The notes under the pieces are model-generated. The model saw nothing but the letters and a program-made list of their open reading frames with translations. It did no database searches and was not told the DNA's origin. A program made the translations under genes and the position numbers. 64,000 bases of DNA. It comes from Sphagnum magellanicum (Eukaryota; Streptophyta; Sphagnopsida; Sphagnales; Sphagnaceae). Location: positions 22,356,949 to 22,420,948 of the forward strand of contig CM038912.1 of NCBI GenBank assembly GCA_021904315.1, read 5' to 3'. Positions 11,550 through 23,629 of this stretch are shown in pieces (the first letter of the stretch is position 1; each line of letters begins with the position of its first letter).

Positions 11550-12255
11550 TCCTTCTTTATGAATATTGTAACATGGTTCTTGTTTCTAGGAGGAATAAAA
11601 TTTATAGTCTTCACTTGCCAAAGGTCAGGAATTGCAAATCCTCATGCTTTTGCAATCCTCTCTTGTTGGAAATAGGAGTGTTGTAAAGGAAACTCCTACA
11701 TTAATCCTTATTCCCATTGCCAACTTAGGTCTTCATGTATTGATGTCACATGTGACCATGAAGGACCGCTTAGGTTAATAAATTATGAGATTTGATGTTT
11801 TGTTCGTGTGTTGACTCAACCCCAGCCATCCCCATCCCCACACCCCCACCCTTCCCAAATGCTATTTGGCCCCAATTGTGCATGAATCTTTTGTGGAAAA
11901 TATGTTTCAATTGGGAAGAATTTTGATTAACATGCAGGTATTTATGACACAACATTGCAATTGATTTCCCCAATAATCACATATTGTTCTTGAACAATTA
12001 CCTAAACCTTTTAGTGAATCATGATGTTCCAATATGTTTCAGTTTTGGAGAAAGGTGAGAGCATGATAAAGTGAACATTAAATCTACATGTTTCATATTT
12101 ACCTTGTGACATTGCATATCAAAGCATGCAAGTAGTATCAAAATGAATGTAAGTACAATAAAAAAGTTCATCCATGCTGTATATTGAACTTATGAGAAAT
12201 GTTTTATATATTTAATAAAAATGAATTTAAAAGTAGATCAAAAGTAGAATCTTTG
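11550..12255 (+). repeat. Right copy of tandem duplication, downstream part
   Basis: Partner of 4705-5370. It starts just beyond the kinase-lectin stop codon. Similarity ends near 12255, where this copy changes to CATCTCCCCC and the left copy to AATAAAATG. Confidence 0.88.
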
Positions 12256-13659
12256 CATCTCCCCCATTTCAAGTAAAAAAAATCCTAAAACATGGCATAA
12301 CTTCTTCTCCCTCCTACAAATTGCACGAAGAAACCAACAATAGACTGAACTTAGGGTTACAAGAATGTTACAAATTTCAATCTCTTATTGCATACAGTTG
12401 CATCTGCAGCCTCTTTCTCTGACTTCACAGGTGCCTTCTCTTGGGCTGCTTCAAATGCATCCTTGAATTTATGTGCACCTATGACAAAACAAAATCACAA
12501 CATATGTCACAAAGGGCCAGGTCCAAACCCACCCCACCAACAAACCTGGACAGACCAGCAATTCAGTTGCTGAAGAAATCAATAGCAAGCATTATGCTTC
12601 ATTTAAGATGGCAAGATCTCTGTTCCTTCAAATTATTTTGTACACGAGACACATAGTGAATGTGGAAAGAAAGATTGTTGCCACATAAGACACATAGCGA
12701 AAGAAAACTGTTGCCGTATGGCCCCCTTGTGCTCATAGAAACTTCACAACTTATTTACTCTGCCAACAACCAAATGAAAAAGATCCACAAAACATCTACA
12801 TGACACAAAGAAATAAAAACAGTCGTAGCACATCACGGCCCATGCTCTAGACAACAATGATCAAGCAAACACTTTAGATATCACTGGAACTGTAAAGTGA
12901 TCCATGTCCAAAGAACCTGCATAACTAGACCATTTTAGCACTCCATACACATATACAACAACTCTCAGTTGCTGTGAATGAGCTTGATTGGCAGACAAAA
13001 GCTTGTATGCAAGTGGAATTTTAGTGTAGGTACATTCTCAATCCTTAAACCTTAAATCTGTACAACATCTTATCTATTGGCAGGGCCAGTGTGTTCGTGA
13101 TGCCTTGTTTCACTTTACATCTTTCTCCTGCCCTTTTACTCTCAACTTCCAGATTTTCTAAAGATTGAGCAACCTCCTTCATCTCCATTTTGGCTTTGAT
13201 TGATACATTAGACATTAACAAGGGATAAAGGGAATTTTTGCCCAAGGGAAATTTCCTCAATCATTTAAAGCATTTACCAAATAAATAAGGATGGGTAGGT
13301 AAGTGACTAGATAAGTATTAGTGTCAGGTGGGTACTTGCTTTGGTGGATAAGAGTAGTTGATTTCGATTAATTAGTGTTGGGTTTAATTTTTGAAATCAA
13401 AACTAGAATTCAAACTAAACTTCTTTTTTTTTTTAAACCAGACTCAAAATTGGATTCTCAAGTTTATTTATGTGCAAAATTGAAACTAGAATCAAGATAC
13501 ATGTTTTAGGGGAAAAAAGAAAGTTCCCACCTTGCCGCATTAGTGGCGATGTCAACCAGCCCTGCACTACAGGTGGGAACCGGCCCCCTATATGAAGTGT
13601 AAGTTAGTACAAAGTGTTGAGGGGACAGGCAGCAGAACTGGCCTCACATTATAAGCCAT
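12256..13659. other. Intergenic DNA with a possible RanBP1-like exon relic
   Basis: Mostly without genes. On the minus strand, 12484-12364 reads AHKFKDAFEAAQEKAPVKSE after a plausible acceptor. This resembles the end of a Ran-binding (RanBP1) domain followed by an acidic/lysine-rich tail. No other exons were found, so it is probably a fragment. A 71-codon open stretch at 13260-13045 (minus) was not recognised. Confidence 0.35.
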
Positions 13660-13669
13660 AGCTGACACC
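13660..13669. repeat. Target site duplication of MULE, left
   Basis: AGCTGACACC, repeated exactly at 25661-25670. Ten bases lies within the usual 8-11 bp range for Mutator-like elements. Confidence 0.9.
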
Positions 13670-13770
13670 GGCCAGAGTGAATTAACAGCCACCAATGCAC
13701 CAGTTGGCCGTTCTGTCCACTGGATGGGTTGCGTTTTTTCATTTGGCGCCGGATGGGGTTCATGACAGTC
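13670..13770 (+). repeat. Left terminal inverted repeat of MULE
   Basis: Outer 45 bases are clearly similar to the reverse complement of 25660-25616. Similarity then fades but can be followed through a T-run (13800) into CACCACCTACC minisatellite, matching the GGTAGGTGGTAGG stretch at 25425-25520 on the other side. Confidence 0.85.
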
Positions 13771-13860
13771 CATTTCTTTTTGCTGCTGACCATTGTACTT
13801 TTTTTTTTTGGGTTCCTGCTCGTTTTTCCCTGGACCTGACCTCACACATAGCTACCCTGT

Positions 13861-14010
13861 TCACTTTTCTACCTAGCTACTGCACTCACCACCTACCCTA
13901 CTAACCTAGCTACTGTACTTACCACCTACCCTATTAACCTAGCTACTGTACTCATCACCTACCTTACTAACCTAGCTACTGTACTCACCACCTACCCTAC
14001 TAACCTAGCT
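13861..14010 (+). repeat. 33-bp minisatellite
   Basis: About four copies of a unit reading CTAGCTACTGTACTCACC followed by ACCTACCCTACTAAC. Related single units recur at 14240-14300 and 15470-15550. It lies just inside the left end of the MULE. Confidence 0.9.
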
Positions 14011-14028
14011 ACCCTATTAATTACATAT

Positions 14029-15850
14029 CCTACCCTAAAAACCTTACCCTAAATGTAATACCTGCATTTTGGGTCATTTCGAAAGTACGCATGTGGGGTT
14101 TAAGCTTTCTTTATACAAAGATCCTACCCTAAATGCAATACCTGCATTTTGGGCCATTTCGAAAATACGCATGTGAGGTTTAAACATCTTTATACGAAGA
14201 TCATACCCTAAATGCAATACTTGCATTTTGGGTCACACCGCTAACCAAGCTACTGTACTAATCACCTACCCTACTAACCTAGCTACTCTATTAATTACAT
14301 ACCCTACTAACTTAACCATTAGGTTTAGGGTTGAGACACATAAATTAATTGATAAGTTTTTCATAAATGTATAGTAATTAATTTAAAGTAAGCTAAATTT
14401 GGGGGGAAATTTTTAGGTTTAGGGTTGAGACACAAATTAATTAATAAGTTTTTCACAAATGTATAGTAATTAATCTAGAGTAAGCTAAATTTGGGGGGAA
14501 AATTTTAGGGTTTACACATATGTGAAGTAATACAATTGCATTTTATATCTTCTTCAAAAAAATGGAAAAATTAGGTTGGAAGGATCACACAAAGATAAAA
14601 CACATATCTTTTCTTTTGGTTTTATATGAAATTTATTTGATTATTTTTAAAGATTAACGTATTTTCTTTCACTTAATAAATATTTATAGTTTAAAACCTT
14701 TGAATTTTGGTTTTTAAATTTTTTCGTATGTTCTTTTAAATTAGTTTATTTTGCATTATATGATTTGTATAGCTTGTACAATTTTTTAGGTTTAGGGCAT
14801 ATATCACTAAGATTTTTTTTTGTTAGGGTTTGGTAAAGTAAGTACAAATGCAAATATTGAAATTATGCCCCAAAATTCCAATTGGTAAAAGTAAGTACGG
14901 GTGTAATTATTGCAACGAAACCCCAAAATTCTAATTGGTAAAGGTAAGTATAAGTTTGGGTATTTCAAGTTGAAATGAAAAAACAAACCTAAATGTAATA
15001 CCCACGTTTCAAAAAAACCCATCTAAATGGTTTGGATACCCTTAAGTGAAGACCTAGCCCTAAACACAATATGCATATGCAAAGTCACTTTGAAATAACC
15101 CAACCCTAAATGCAATACCTACACTTTGGGTCACTCCGAAAGGACGCATGTAGGGTTTAAGCTTTCTTTATATGAAAATCTTACCCTAAATGCAATACCT
15201 GCATTTTGGGTCACTCCGAAAGTACGCATGTGGGGTTTAGGGTTCTTTATATGAAAATCCCACCCTAAATGTAATACCTGCATTTGGGGTCACTTCGAAA
15301 GTACGCATGTGGGGTTTAGGGTTCTTTATATGAAAATCCCACCCTAAATGCAATACTTGCATTTGGGGTCACTCCGAATAGCTACCCTGCTCACTTTCCT
15401 ACCCTCATAAGTATTACACCAACCTTGGTACCTTATTTATTATCCCCTACTGACACAACTATCCTAATACCTAGTTATCCTACTGACCTAGCTATTGTAT
15501 TAACCACCTACCCTACTAACCTAGCTACTCTATTAATTACATACCCTACTAACTTAACCATTAAGTTTAAGGTTGAGACACATAAATTAATTAATAAGTC
15601 TTTCACAAATGTATAGTAATTATTCTAAAGTAGGCTAAATTTGGGGGGAAAATTTTAGGGTTTTACACATATGTGAAATAATACAATTGCATTATATATT
15701 TTCTTCAAAAAGAATGGAAAAATTTAAGTTGAAGAGATCACACAAAGGTAAAAGACATATCTTCTCTTTTGGTTTTGTATGAAATTTATTTGATTGTTTT
15801 CAAAGATTAACGTATTTTGCATTATATAATTTGTATAGTTTGTATATTTT
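14029..15850 (+). repeat. Left subterminal repeat arrays of MULE
   Basis: Two arrays (14029-14240 and 15090-15385) of a unit of about 79 bp. Each unit holds CCCTAAATGCAATACCTGCATTT, here split as CCCTAAATGCA / ATACC / TGCATTT, an inverted repeat; then GGGTCACTCCGAAAGTACGC and TGTGGGGTTTAGGGTTC. Between them are a segment with GTTGAGACACATAAATTAAT (14330-14520, repeated at 15565-15665) and a unit of about 60 bp with CCCCAAAATTCCAATTGGTA (14860-14960). No coding sequence is credible here. Confidence 0.88.
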
Positions 15851-16439
15851 TTGGGTTTAGGACATATATCACTAAGACTTTTTTTTGTTAGGGTTTGTAT
15901 AATTAGGGTTGTAATAAAACTTATGGCAAAATATCATTTGGATTTTTAAGGTTATGCTTTATTATTTAATGTATAAGAATTTGGTTCATATATTTTAGAA
16001 CTTAAGGTTTATACTCTAAATTTTGCTCATTGTATTGGTTTTTGATCTATTCACTTGTTTAAATCTATACCATAATTTGAATTTCCTTTGTTTCCATATG
16101 TTCCATAGTTCCTAAAGTTTAATATTTTCTAACCCATTTTTGTACGAATTATGATTTTTTAGGGTTGCATTTTCAATTGGGATTATAAGCTTTGGTGGAA
16201 CGTTGTCATCTTTTATTCTTAAAGGTATGCATTTGTCTCTTGTTACTTCTTTTGTTTTTTTGTTTATATTTTCACAATTCAACCTCTTTTCATTTCCTAG
16301 TTGTTGGATATAGAAAGGGCATCAAGTTTCATTAAATATACAAGCATAGATAAAGGTTTTATCATGGATATTTCATATTCAATATTTTTTTGTAGTTTAT
16401 GTTTTCATACCCATATGCGAATAATGCATTGACTACCCA

Positions 16440-16800
16440 CAACCAGTGTGGGTTTTTTGGCTTAATGTAAGTATTGCATTTTGTACCTCTCAAATAGTGT
16501 GCATTAATTTATCACTATGTGGGTATTGCTACATGGGGTTTTTAGACATCATGGGTTTAAGGTACAATATGGGTATTGCATATGAGAAAATTTTCAATGA
16601 TGGGAGGTTTAGTAGCTCAATGTGGGTATTGCCAAAATTTGTTTTAGTATATGGGTTCATAATGCAAGTATTGTACGTTATGTACATTGGAATAATAGGT
16701 TTTTTATATCATGATATGGGTGTTGTAATGGGAATTCCAAGTCACAACATTGATTTTAAAGGAGCCATGTATGTATTGCATTTTGGGTTTTTGTTCAATG
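16440..16800 (+). repeat. GGGTATTGC motif cluster upstream of transposase
   Basis: At least seven irregularly spaced copies of (A)TG(T/G)(G/A)GTATTGC-like words, for example TGTGGGTATTGCTACATGG, ATATGGGTATTGCATATG and CAATGTGGGTATTGCC. This is the reverse complement of the TGCAATACC core found in the 79-bp arrays. The cluster ends at the start of the transposase reading frame, so it lies where a promoter would be. Confidence 0.75.
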
Positions 16801-16828
16801 ATGAATGTTTAGAGAATTATAAATTCTC

Positions 16829-19557
16829 TTGATGCAGGAATTTGTCCTACTTCCTTCAATCATGGGAAGGGTTCCAAAGTCCCATTCCATTCATGTCCAA
16901 AACCCCACCAAGTCCCCTTTCTCAAACAAAGACTTGGTGTGGACATCTGGAATACGCCATGGAAGGCAAAATAAAGTGACCATTCAATTTGCTTATGTTC
17001 CATATGCTTGCGTCGCGGAATTCTTGGAAGGTGAACGAGGGGATACAAGCACCCCTATGGAATGGAGTGTTTACAAAAACTTTCCAAGCCAAACGGATGT
17101 CAAGCAACCAACTATCAAAAACCACCTCGGGCATACATGGTAAACATTTATGGCATTAACCTTTTTAATTTCTTTAATTCATATACCAAAGATGTAATCA
17201 TTTACATTTTGAAAGTTTTTTGGTTTAGGTATCAATGCGGATATGGACCAGAGGACTATCTAGAAAATTCAACCCACACTTGATCTATTAAACGAGGATG
17301 CCTAGCGTCATTCTCAATCAAACGTCTATACACACGACCTGATGTGGCTGAGATCACAATTTATCATAAGGCCCATACACGAATTGATGGGTCATTCGCA
17401 CATGGTGAGCATGACCCAGAGTCCATTTCTCGTATGTCTTGTTATGCTCCACGCATGTCACAAGCATTAAAAGACCACATATGGGCCCAACTAAGCTTAG
17501 GTTATACGCCCAAACAAATATATGACAAGCATAAAGCAATTTGGTGGGAACGTGTGAATGTGGGTCAAAGCATGACACGAGATGATTTCATTCGGCTTCA
17601 AGACATTGCATATTTGGATCAGAAACATAAGAAAGGGAGTTGGCATTTACACATTAACCCTGTAATTTCAATTCGGTCTTGGGCTCTCCAACATCCAGAA
17701 GATGTGTTCTTTTTCCAAAATGTTGGTGAAATGAACGGAACTCAAGTCCCATTCACCATAGGTATTCAAACACTAACTCAATGTGAGTCCATGCTATCAT
17801 ATGGTCACAATGGTGCCATTTCTATGGATGCAACATTTGGCACAAATGACATGAAATTCCATCTATTCACTTTGATGGGATTTGATGATCATCGCACGGG
17901 TGTCCCTTTAGCCTGGATCATTACAAGTAGGCAAACAGTGCAAGATTTGATCGAATGGTTGAAACTATTAAAAGAGAAGATGTTATCACACATGCCGCAT
18001 TGGAAACCATCATGTTTTCTCGTTGATGATGCACCTCAAGAATTGAAGGCATTATGGTTAGTTCTATATCTAGTATCGACTTTGTGTTTATTTCTTAAAT
18101 GTTTTTTAATATCTTTCATAAAATTCTTGATTACTTCAAATGCATTTTATGTTGTACTAACCCCATCCACTCATGGAGATTTTATTGCATATGTGTTCTT
18201 ATTAGGGTCGTATGGGGTATGGACAAGGTTCCCATCTACCTTTGTTGTTGGCATGTTCTCAAAGCATGGCGCCTACGTGGTATTGAAAAAATCAAAGATG
18301 TGGAAGTGCGGGGTGGAATCCTCCAAGACCTTCATGATGTGATGTACATGTCCATCAATCATGGAGAAACAATTGATGACTTCAAAGAGCGTGGGAGGGT
18401 TGCTGTGAGAGAAAGCCTTCATAAACATAGGCCTGGTGATGCGTGGACAAACTATTTCTGGACTTATTACCATCAATTTGGTAAGTGATAATATTTATTA
18501 TGGTTCAACATTCAAAATTTATTTTGTATAATGTTATTCATCCTTATGTATTGTGTTTATGTTTGTAGAATTATGGATGGTGGGTGTTCAAAGAGTGCCC
18601 CATTCGAACCAAGACACCTAAGCAAACATTGAATCATATCATGGTGCATTGAAACGTTGGCTTGCTCTTGACATAAAAGGCCTTAGAGGGCGTAGGATTG
18701 ACTGGTTGGTGTGGTGATTAACAACAACCGTTGCACGCCACTACATGCACACATTGGAAATGAAAAAAAGGGGTTTCATAAAAAACAAGGTTGTGGAGGC
18801 CATTATTACACGAAGTGTGGAAAAGGCAACCCTTATTCCACTCAGCCACATGTACCAACCAACCTTTGAGAGTGATGGAGCTTGGGCCGTACGGAGCCAA
18901 CGCCTTCCCAATGTTATTTACACGGTGAAATTCCCATTCACCAAAATGTTTTGTTGCACATGCAAATGGGTATTGCGAGGGAACATGTGTAAACACCAAA
19001 TTAAAGTCATTCTCACATGCACAGACATTTCTCAAGAGGATATCATTCATTACTGTGGAACATGGTATGGATCACATCGTGGAGGGTTGTGTCACATGTT
19101 TGCAGACCCGTAACATATTCCAGATGATATGGAGTCCAATGATGATGACAAAGATGATCATCTTGAAGGTGACGATGGGATCATGAAATTTGATGGGCTC
19201 ATGAACATGGAGCAAAATGATCTCCCTATGGGTGCCATTGTAGGGTCTAATGAGACAATAAATTCATCAACCCCAATGGAAAGGGCTCTTGCACAATTAG
19301 TCACTACAATGCAAGAGATCACAAATGAATGTAAAGAAGGCGATGTGACACTTTGTGAACATGCCACCTCACACATGAGAGTATTGGCATGTAATATTCG
19401 TAACATACGCCTCACAAAAGCAAATGCGATTTCACACCCAGGATTGGTGTTACGTCGTGTAGAAGATGGATTGTGAAATAGTGTCAAACGCCTCAAAGAT
19501 TGGCATGAAACAATGCTCAATCACACAAATATACGTACTAAACGATGTCATGAATAA
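16829..19557 (+). pseudogene. MULE transposase, five nonsense codons
   Basis: Exons 16829-17139, 17229-18056, 18206-18480 and about 18569-19557, all joined in phase, coding for a DDE transposase of the MULE superfamily. Visible parts: N-terminal region with ARHG-like HGRQNKVTIQFAYVPY and a Cys/His stretch; MSQALKDHIWAQLSLGYT; the catalytic core SMDATFGTNDMKFH and CFLVDDAPQELKALW; a WHVLKAW segment; a SWIM zinc finger CTCKWVLRGNMCKH (about 18957); an acidic C-terminus. In-frame stops: 17281 TGA, 18619 TAA, 18715 TGA, 19111 TAA, 19474 TGA. Each is one C-to-T step from CGA or CAA, and the sequence resumes in frame each time. The gene looks recently silenced by deamination rather than old. Confidence 0.9.
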
Positions 19558-19774
19558 ATGTTTCAATTACTAATCAAGATTGTTGCCATTAGCACTAAGA
19601 ATTTTCTCTTAGAATCAATTTTGTATGGAGGAAATCATACCCCAAATTCTTTGAACATCATGTATTCAACACACACATGAAATCTAATATGGCACAAAGG
19701 TTATTATTGTTTCCAAGTAATAAGCACAAAAAGTGTGAAATGCAAAAACACAAACATAATGATGATATTAGTGT

Positions 19775-20360
19775 TAGATGCAGGTATTGTAACTAGGCCC
19801 CAAAATCCCAGTTGGTAAAAGTAAGTACAAATGCAAGTATTGTAATCATGCCCCAAAATTCCAGTTTGTAAAGGTAAGTACGGATGTAGGTATTGCAATG
19901 AAAGCCCAACATTCCAGTTAGTAAAGGTAAGTATAAGTTCGGGTATTGCAAGTTTAAATGAAAAACAAGCCTAAATGCAATACCCACACGTTAAAAAAAA
20001 AACCCATCTAAATGGTTTGGATACCCTTAAGTGAAGACCTAGCCCTAAACACAATATGCAAACGCAAAGTCACTTTGAAAAAACCCTACCCTAAATGCAA
20101 TACCTGCATTTGGGGTCACTCAAAAAGTACGCATGTGGGGTTTAGGGTTCTTTATATGAAGATCCCACCCTAAATGCAATACCTGCATTTAGGGTCACTC
20201 CGAAAATACGCATGTGGGGTTTAGGGTTCTTTATATGAAGATCCCACCCTAAATGCAATACCTCCATTTAGGGTCACTCCGAAAGTACGCATGTGGGTTT
20301 AGGGTTCTTTATATGAAGATCCTACCCTAAATGCAATACTTGCATTTTGGGTCACTCTAA
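19775..20360 (+). repeat. Right subterminal repeat arrays of MULE
   Basis: At 19775-19965 lie three units of about 60 bp with CCCCAAAAT(T/C)CCAGTT and GTAAAGGTAAGTA, matching 14830-14960. After a shared bridge (CTAAATGGTTTGGATACCC) come four 79-bp units at 20083-20360, in the same orientation as those on the left. One unit carries ACCCTAAATGCA and TGCATTTAGGGT around ATACC, a perfect 12-bp inverted repeat. The block is a direct, not inverted, copy of 14830-15385. Confidence 0.88.
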
Positions 20361-21140
20361 AATAATTAGTTAATTTCAAAATCATATGTTAACAAAAGTG
20401 TGTATGGAGGTTGGGGTTGTTGATTAGGAATCCATGATTCTTATTTTTTTTCATGAATTTTAAAAGAGGTTCTATTGTTTGTGGAACAAATAATACAATG
20501 ACAATTGTGATCAAGCTTATTTTGGTGTAAAAAATTTTCATGAAAAAGCTGAACTTGCAATCTATAACATGGAATAATTATCTTAAATAGTGATTTCAAA
20601 AACTTATTAAAACAAAAATATATTAAAGTTAATCAATCAAATATCAAATTAATTAATCTGATTAAATCCAACTTTTTATTTTCAAGTAAATAAATTTAAG
20701 CCAAATGATTAGTTAATTATTTTAAATAAATAAATGATTATTTTATTCTTGATAATTAATCATTTAAATTATCTGAAATAATGGTCTATTAATTATTTAA
20801 TTATATGACAAATTTTGTTGATAATTCATTAATTATCATAAATATTTTATATTAAATTAGGGGGAAAATTTTAGGGTTTAGACATATGTGAAACAATCCA
20901 ATTTCATTCTATATCTTCCTCAAAGAGATTGCGAAAATTAGGTTGGAGTTATCACACAAAGGTGAGAAGCAAACCTTATGTGAAAACCTAACCCTAAACC
21001 CTAAACCATGAATGCAAAACTCGTATGTAATGTCATTTCAAAATAACAAATAAGTGCTATGGATACCCAAAATATGTCTTTTTATATACCTAAATTAATT
21101 ATTATTCTAAATTAATTTTATGACAAAATGTAAGTTTTAC
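20361..21140. other. AT-rich spacer inside MULE
   Basis: Very AT-rich, with TTAATTAATTA-type words and a third copy of the GGGGGAAAATTTTAGGGTTTA segment near 20860 that also occurs at 14500 and 15640. No gene seen. Confidence 0.6.
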
Positions 21141-21149
21141 AAAGAATGA

Positions 21150-21640
21150 AAAAAACTAGCAACTATTATGGGACCTATATGCGGGTATTGCAAGAGACAC
21201 AAAAAAAAACCAATGGCTATTATGGAAACTATATGCGGGTATTGCAAGAAATGTTAAAAAACCCAACGAAAACCATGGACCCATATGTGGGTATTGCAAC
21301 AAATGACGAATGTGAACAACTATGGGTGGCCCATATGCGGGTATTGCAAGAGATGCCAAGAATACCAATGGCTATTATGGGACTTAGATGCGGGTATTGC
21401 AAGGGATGCCAAAAATTGCAACGGCTATTATGGGACTTAGATGCGGGTATTGCACCGAATGTAATATGCCTGTGACTATTTTAGGACGTATATGTGGGTA
21501 TTGCATATTTGAAAATCTCCTTATGGGATTTATAATAGAAAATGATGTAGGTATTTTATATGTTTAAAATGTGTATATTGTTTTGAAACTCTTCAAGTGA
21601 TGTGAGTGCTATTATATTAGATGTAAGTATTGCACAATGT
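21150..21640 (+). repeat. ATGCGGGTATTGCA motif array
   Basis: Seven close copies of TATGCGGGTATTGCAAG or variants at about 40-60 base spacing (21178, 21232, 21283, 21332, 21388, 21440, 21491), then two decayed ones. Units also share GGCTATTATGGGAC. It is the inverted form of the core in the 79-bp arrays. Confidence 0.88.
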
Positions 21641-22225
21641 TCATTTTGATCTTTGGTTTGATTCTTACATCTCGGGTACTAAAAAAATTATGACAAAAAA
21701 AACATATGCTTAACCATATACCATAAAACAAGTGTGAATAAAAGATACTATTATATTGGTAAAAGATGTACAAAAATGGGTGTATGAAAAATTAATAAAT
21801 AACCCAATGAAAAAAAAACGTTGGTTCTCTATAACATATCAAAGGATCAAAATTCAAAATTAGGTAGTCCAAAAAGTAAAAGGGCTATAAAACCTAACTA
21901 ATTGTATAACCCTAAACCCTAACCCATATTAGTGTTTAGTAATCTACAATCCCGTGTTTAGCTCAGTACGCAACATCTGCATTTGCAGCCTTTGTTGCAT
22001 GATGAGCAGTGTATAAATGCCGACGTTGCATTTCCACTTGAACTACAGTTGCCACAAACTCTTCCTGTGTTTGGCCCTGAACCCTATAAACACCCAAAAA
22101 CCACCAAGTTAAACCCTAACACACCTTGGATAAAATGCAATAAAAAAACAATAAACATTGCTTATGATTGTTTCTTACCTTCCATGAATCATTCTAGATT
22201 CATGAAAATCCAAAACAGCTGCTAA

Positions 22226-23526
22226 CTATTTTCTTCGACTTGTTTTATTGGACTCTCGATCCCAATATTTGGCATCCCATGCCGTCTTGAGTTGCCGTGC
22301 ATATGCGCAACGGGTGGATCGAATAATCCCTTGTAAGTCTTCATCTTTCTCCATTTGCAATGTTGCATCTCGAGGCACACTGCCCACACCCCAAGCAGTA
22401 AGCCCCAACACTTTCAAAAGTTGCTTTGAAGTTAATTTCACCAAACTTGGTTTTGGGAATGGTGGACACTGTTTTGTAACAGCTACCAGGTTTTCCCATT
22501 CGTGTTGTGCTTTGGCACGAGCGCGACTAGCCACCTTTTGATCGTTCCGCCTCTGCACAGCCATCGCATTTCCCAAGATGCGAGCATTCATCTTGGCATG
22601 GTCCTGATGTTGAGGACCTCCTGCAGCAGTTAAAAGCCTCCCAGGTTTGGACTTTTCAGCCACCAAGCCATGCACCTCCTTCAAGTGTTTGGTCAACAAC
22701 CATTTTGCACAATATGCAACAGTGCAATTGCCAACTTTGCACTTCCATTTGGACCCAACATGCGTCCATTCCTTGTCCTTCCGAGCCAAATTAGGTGGAC
22801 AAAGAAGTGCAAGTGGCTGAGCTGCCTGATTAGATTCAACTTCCGGACCTAAGCCAAAAAAAGAAAGATCAAAAAACAGAATGTAGATATTACAAATCAT
22901 AAAATCACACAATCACATACTACTCGTATAAACATGAATTGTTTTCAGGTATTGCATAAAAAAAATTTGACAAAAAAAATCCCGCACCTTCCAACAAATG
23001 ATGAAAGGTGCGGATATAATTAAACTTCAAGAAACTTGTATAATTTTCTTAATCTATATTTAATCTGATGTCCACAAATTCTAAAACAATCTATACCAAT
23101 GCTATCTTTATGTTTCAATTGTGATAGAGCACCATTTTGCTCACCAATTTCCTCATCTGATGCAACATCTTGTTCACTAATTGCTTCATCTGATGCAACA
23201 TTTTGCTGAAAAATTGTCGCATCTGATGCAACAATATTTTTCTTCACAATTGTTGCATTTAATGTAGCAACATGTGACTCAACAACTCCCTCATCTCCTC
23301 CAGCAACATATGGCAAAAGAATCATCACATCTGCCACAGCAACACTTGGAAGAATCGCCTCATTTGATGCAACATCTTGCATATTGACCTCCAGCTCAGC
23401 AACACTTGGAAGAATCGCCTCATCTGATGCAACATCTAGCATATTGACCTCCAACTCACCACCACCGCTTTTCCTGAGTCTTCTTCTTTTACCCATTCCA
23501 ACCTCCAACCCTAAACAAAAGACCAC
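22226..23526 (-). CDS. C2H2 zinc-finger protein of MULE, probable accessory factor
   Basis: Not recognised as a named family. The C-terminal exon (22848-22226) follows an acceptor TTTGGCTTAG and codes for about 207 residues. It has a single C2H2 finger: CKVGNC, twelve residues, then HLKEVH. A basic stretch (QRRNDQKVASRARAK) follows, and the end is RESNKTSRRK. The 5' exon (from 23526 or the Met at 23496) starts MGKRRRLRKSGGG, a likely nuclear signal, followed by degenerate repeats of DVASDEAI-like words. The splice donor between the two exons was not settled. The gene runs toward the transposase gene, as mudrB runs toward mudrA in MuDR. A role in binding the element's own arrays is a guess. 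Confidence 0.6.
22982..23015. repeat. Hairpin in accessory gene region
   Basis: CCGCACCTT and AAGGTGCGG flank 13-16 bases: a perfect 9-bp stem, just beyond the first stop of the 5' exon of the zinc-finger gene. Confidence 0.7.
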
Positions 23527-23629
23527 TAGTTATTATTAAATGTTAATTCTAATCAGCTAAACCAAAGCAAAATAAAAAATATTGAGGATGGGGCAAAAGG
23601 TTCAGGGTTCTTCTTTTTCTTCTATTGCA

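Noticed and set aside
13861-15620. Telomere or CRISPR-like array
   Set aside because: TTTAGGG words are single and scattered within longer units; spacing and unit structure fit subterminal transposon repeats, and the genome is eukaryotic.
16446-16832. 129-codon frame before the MULE transposase
   Set aside because: It is made of the GGGTATTGC repeats and runs directly into the transposase start; no family likeness.
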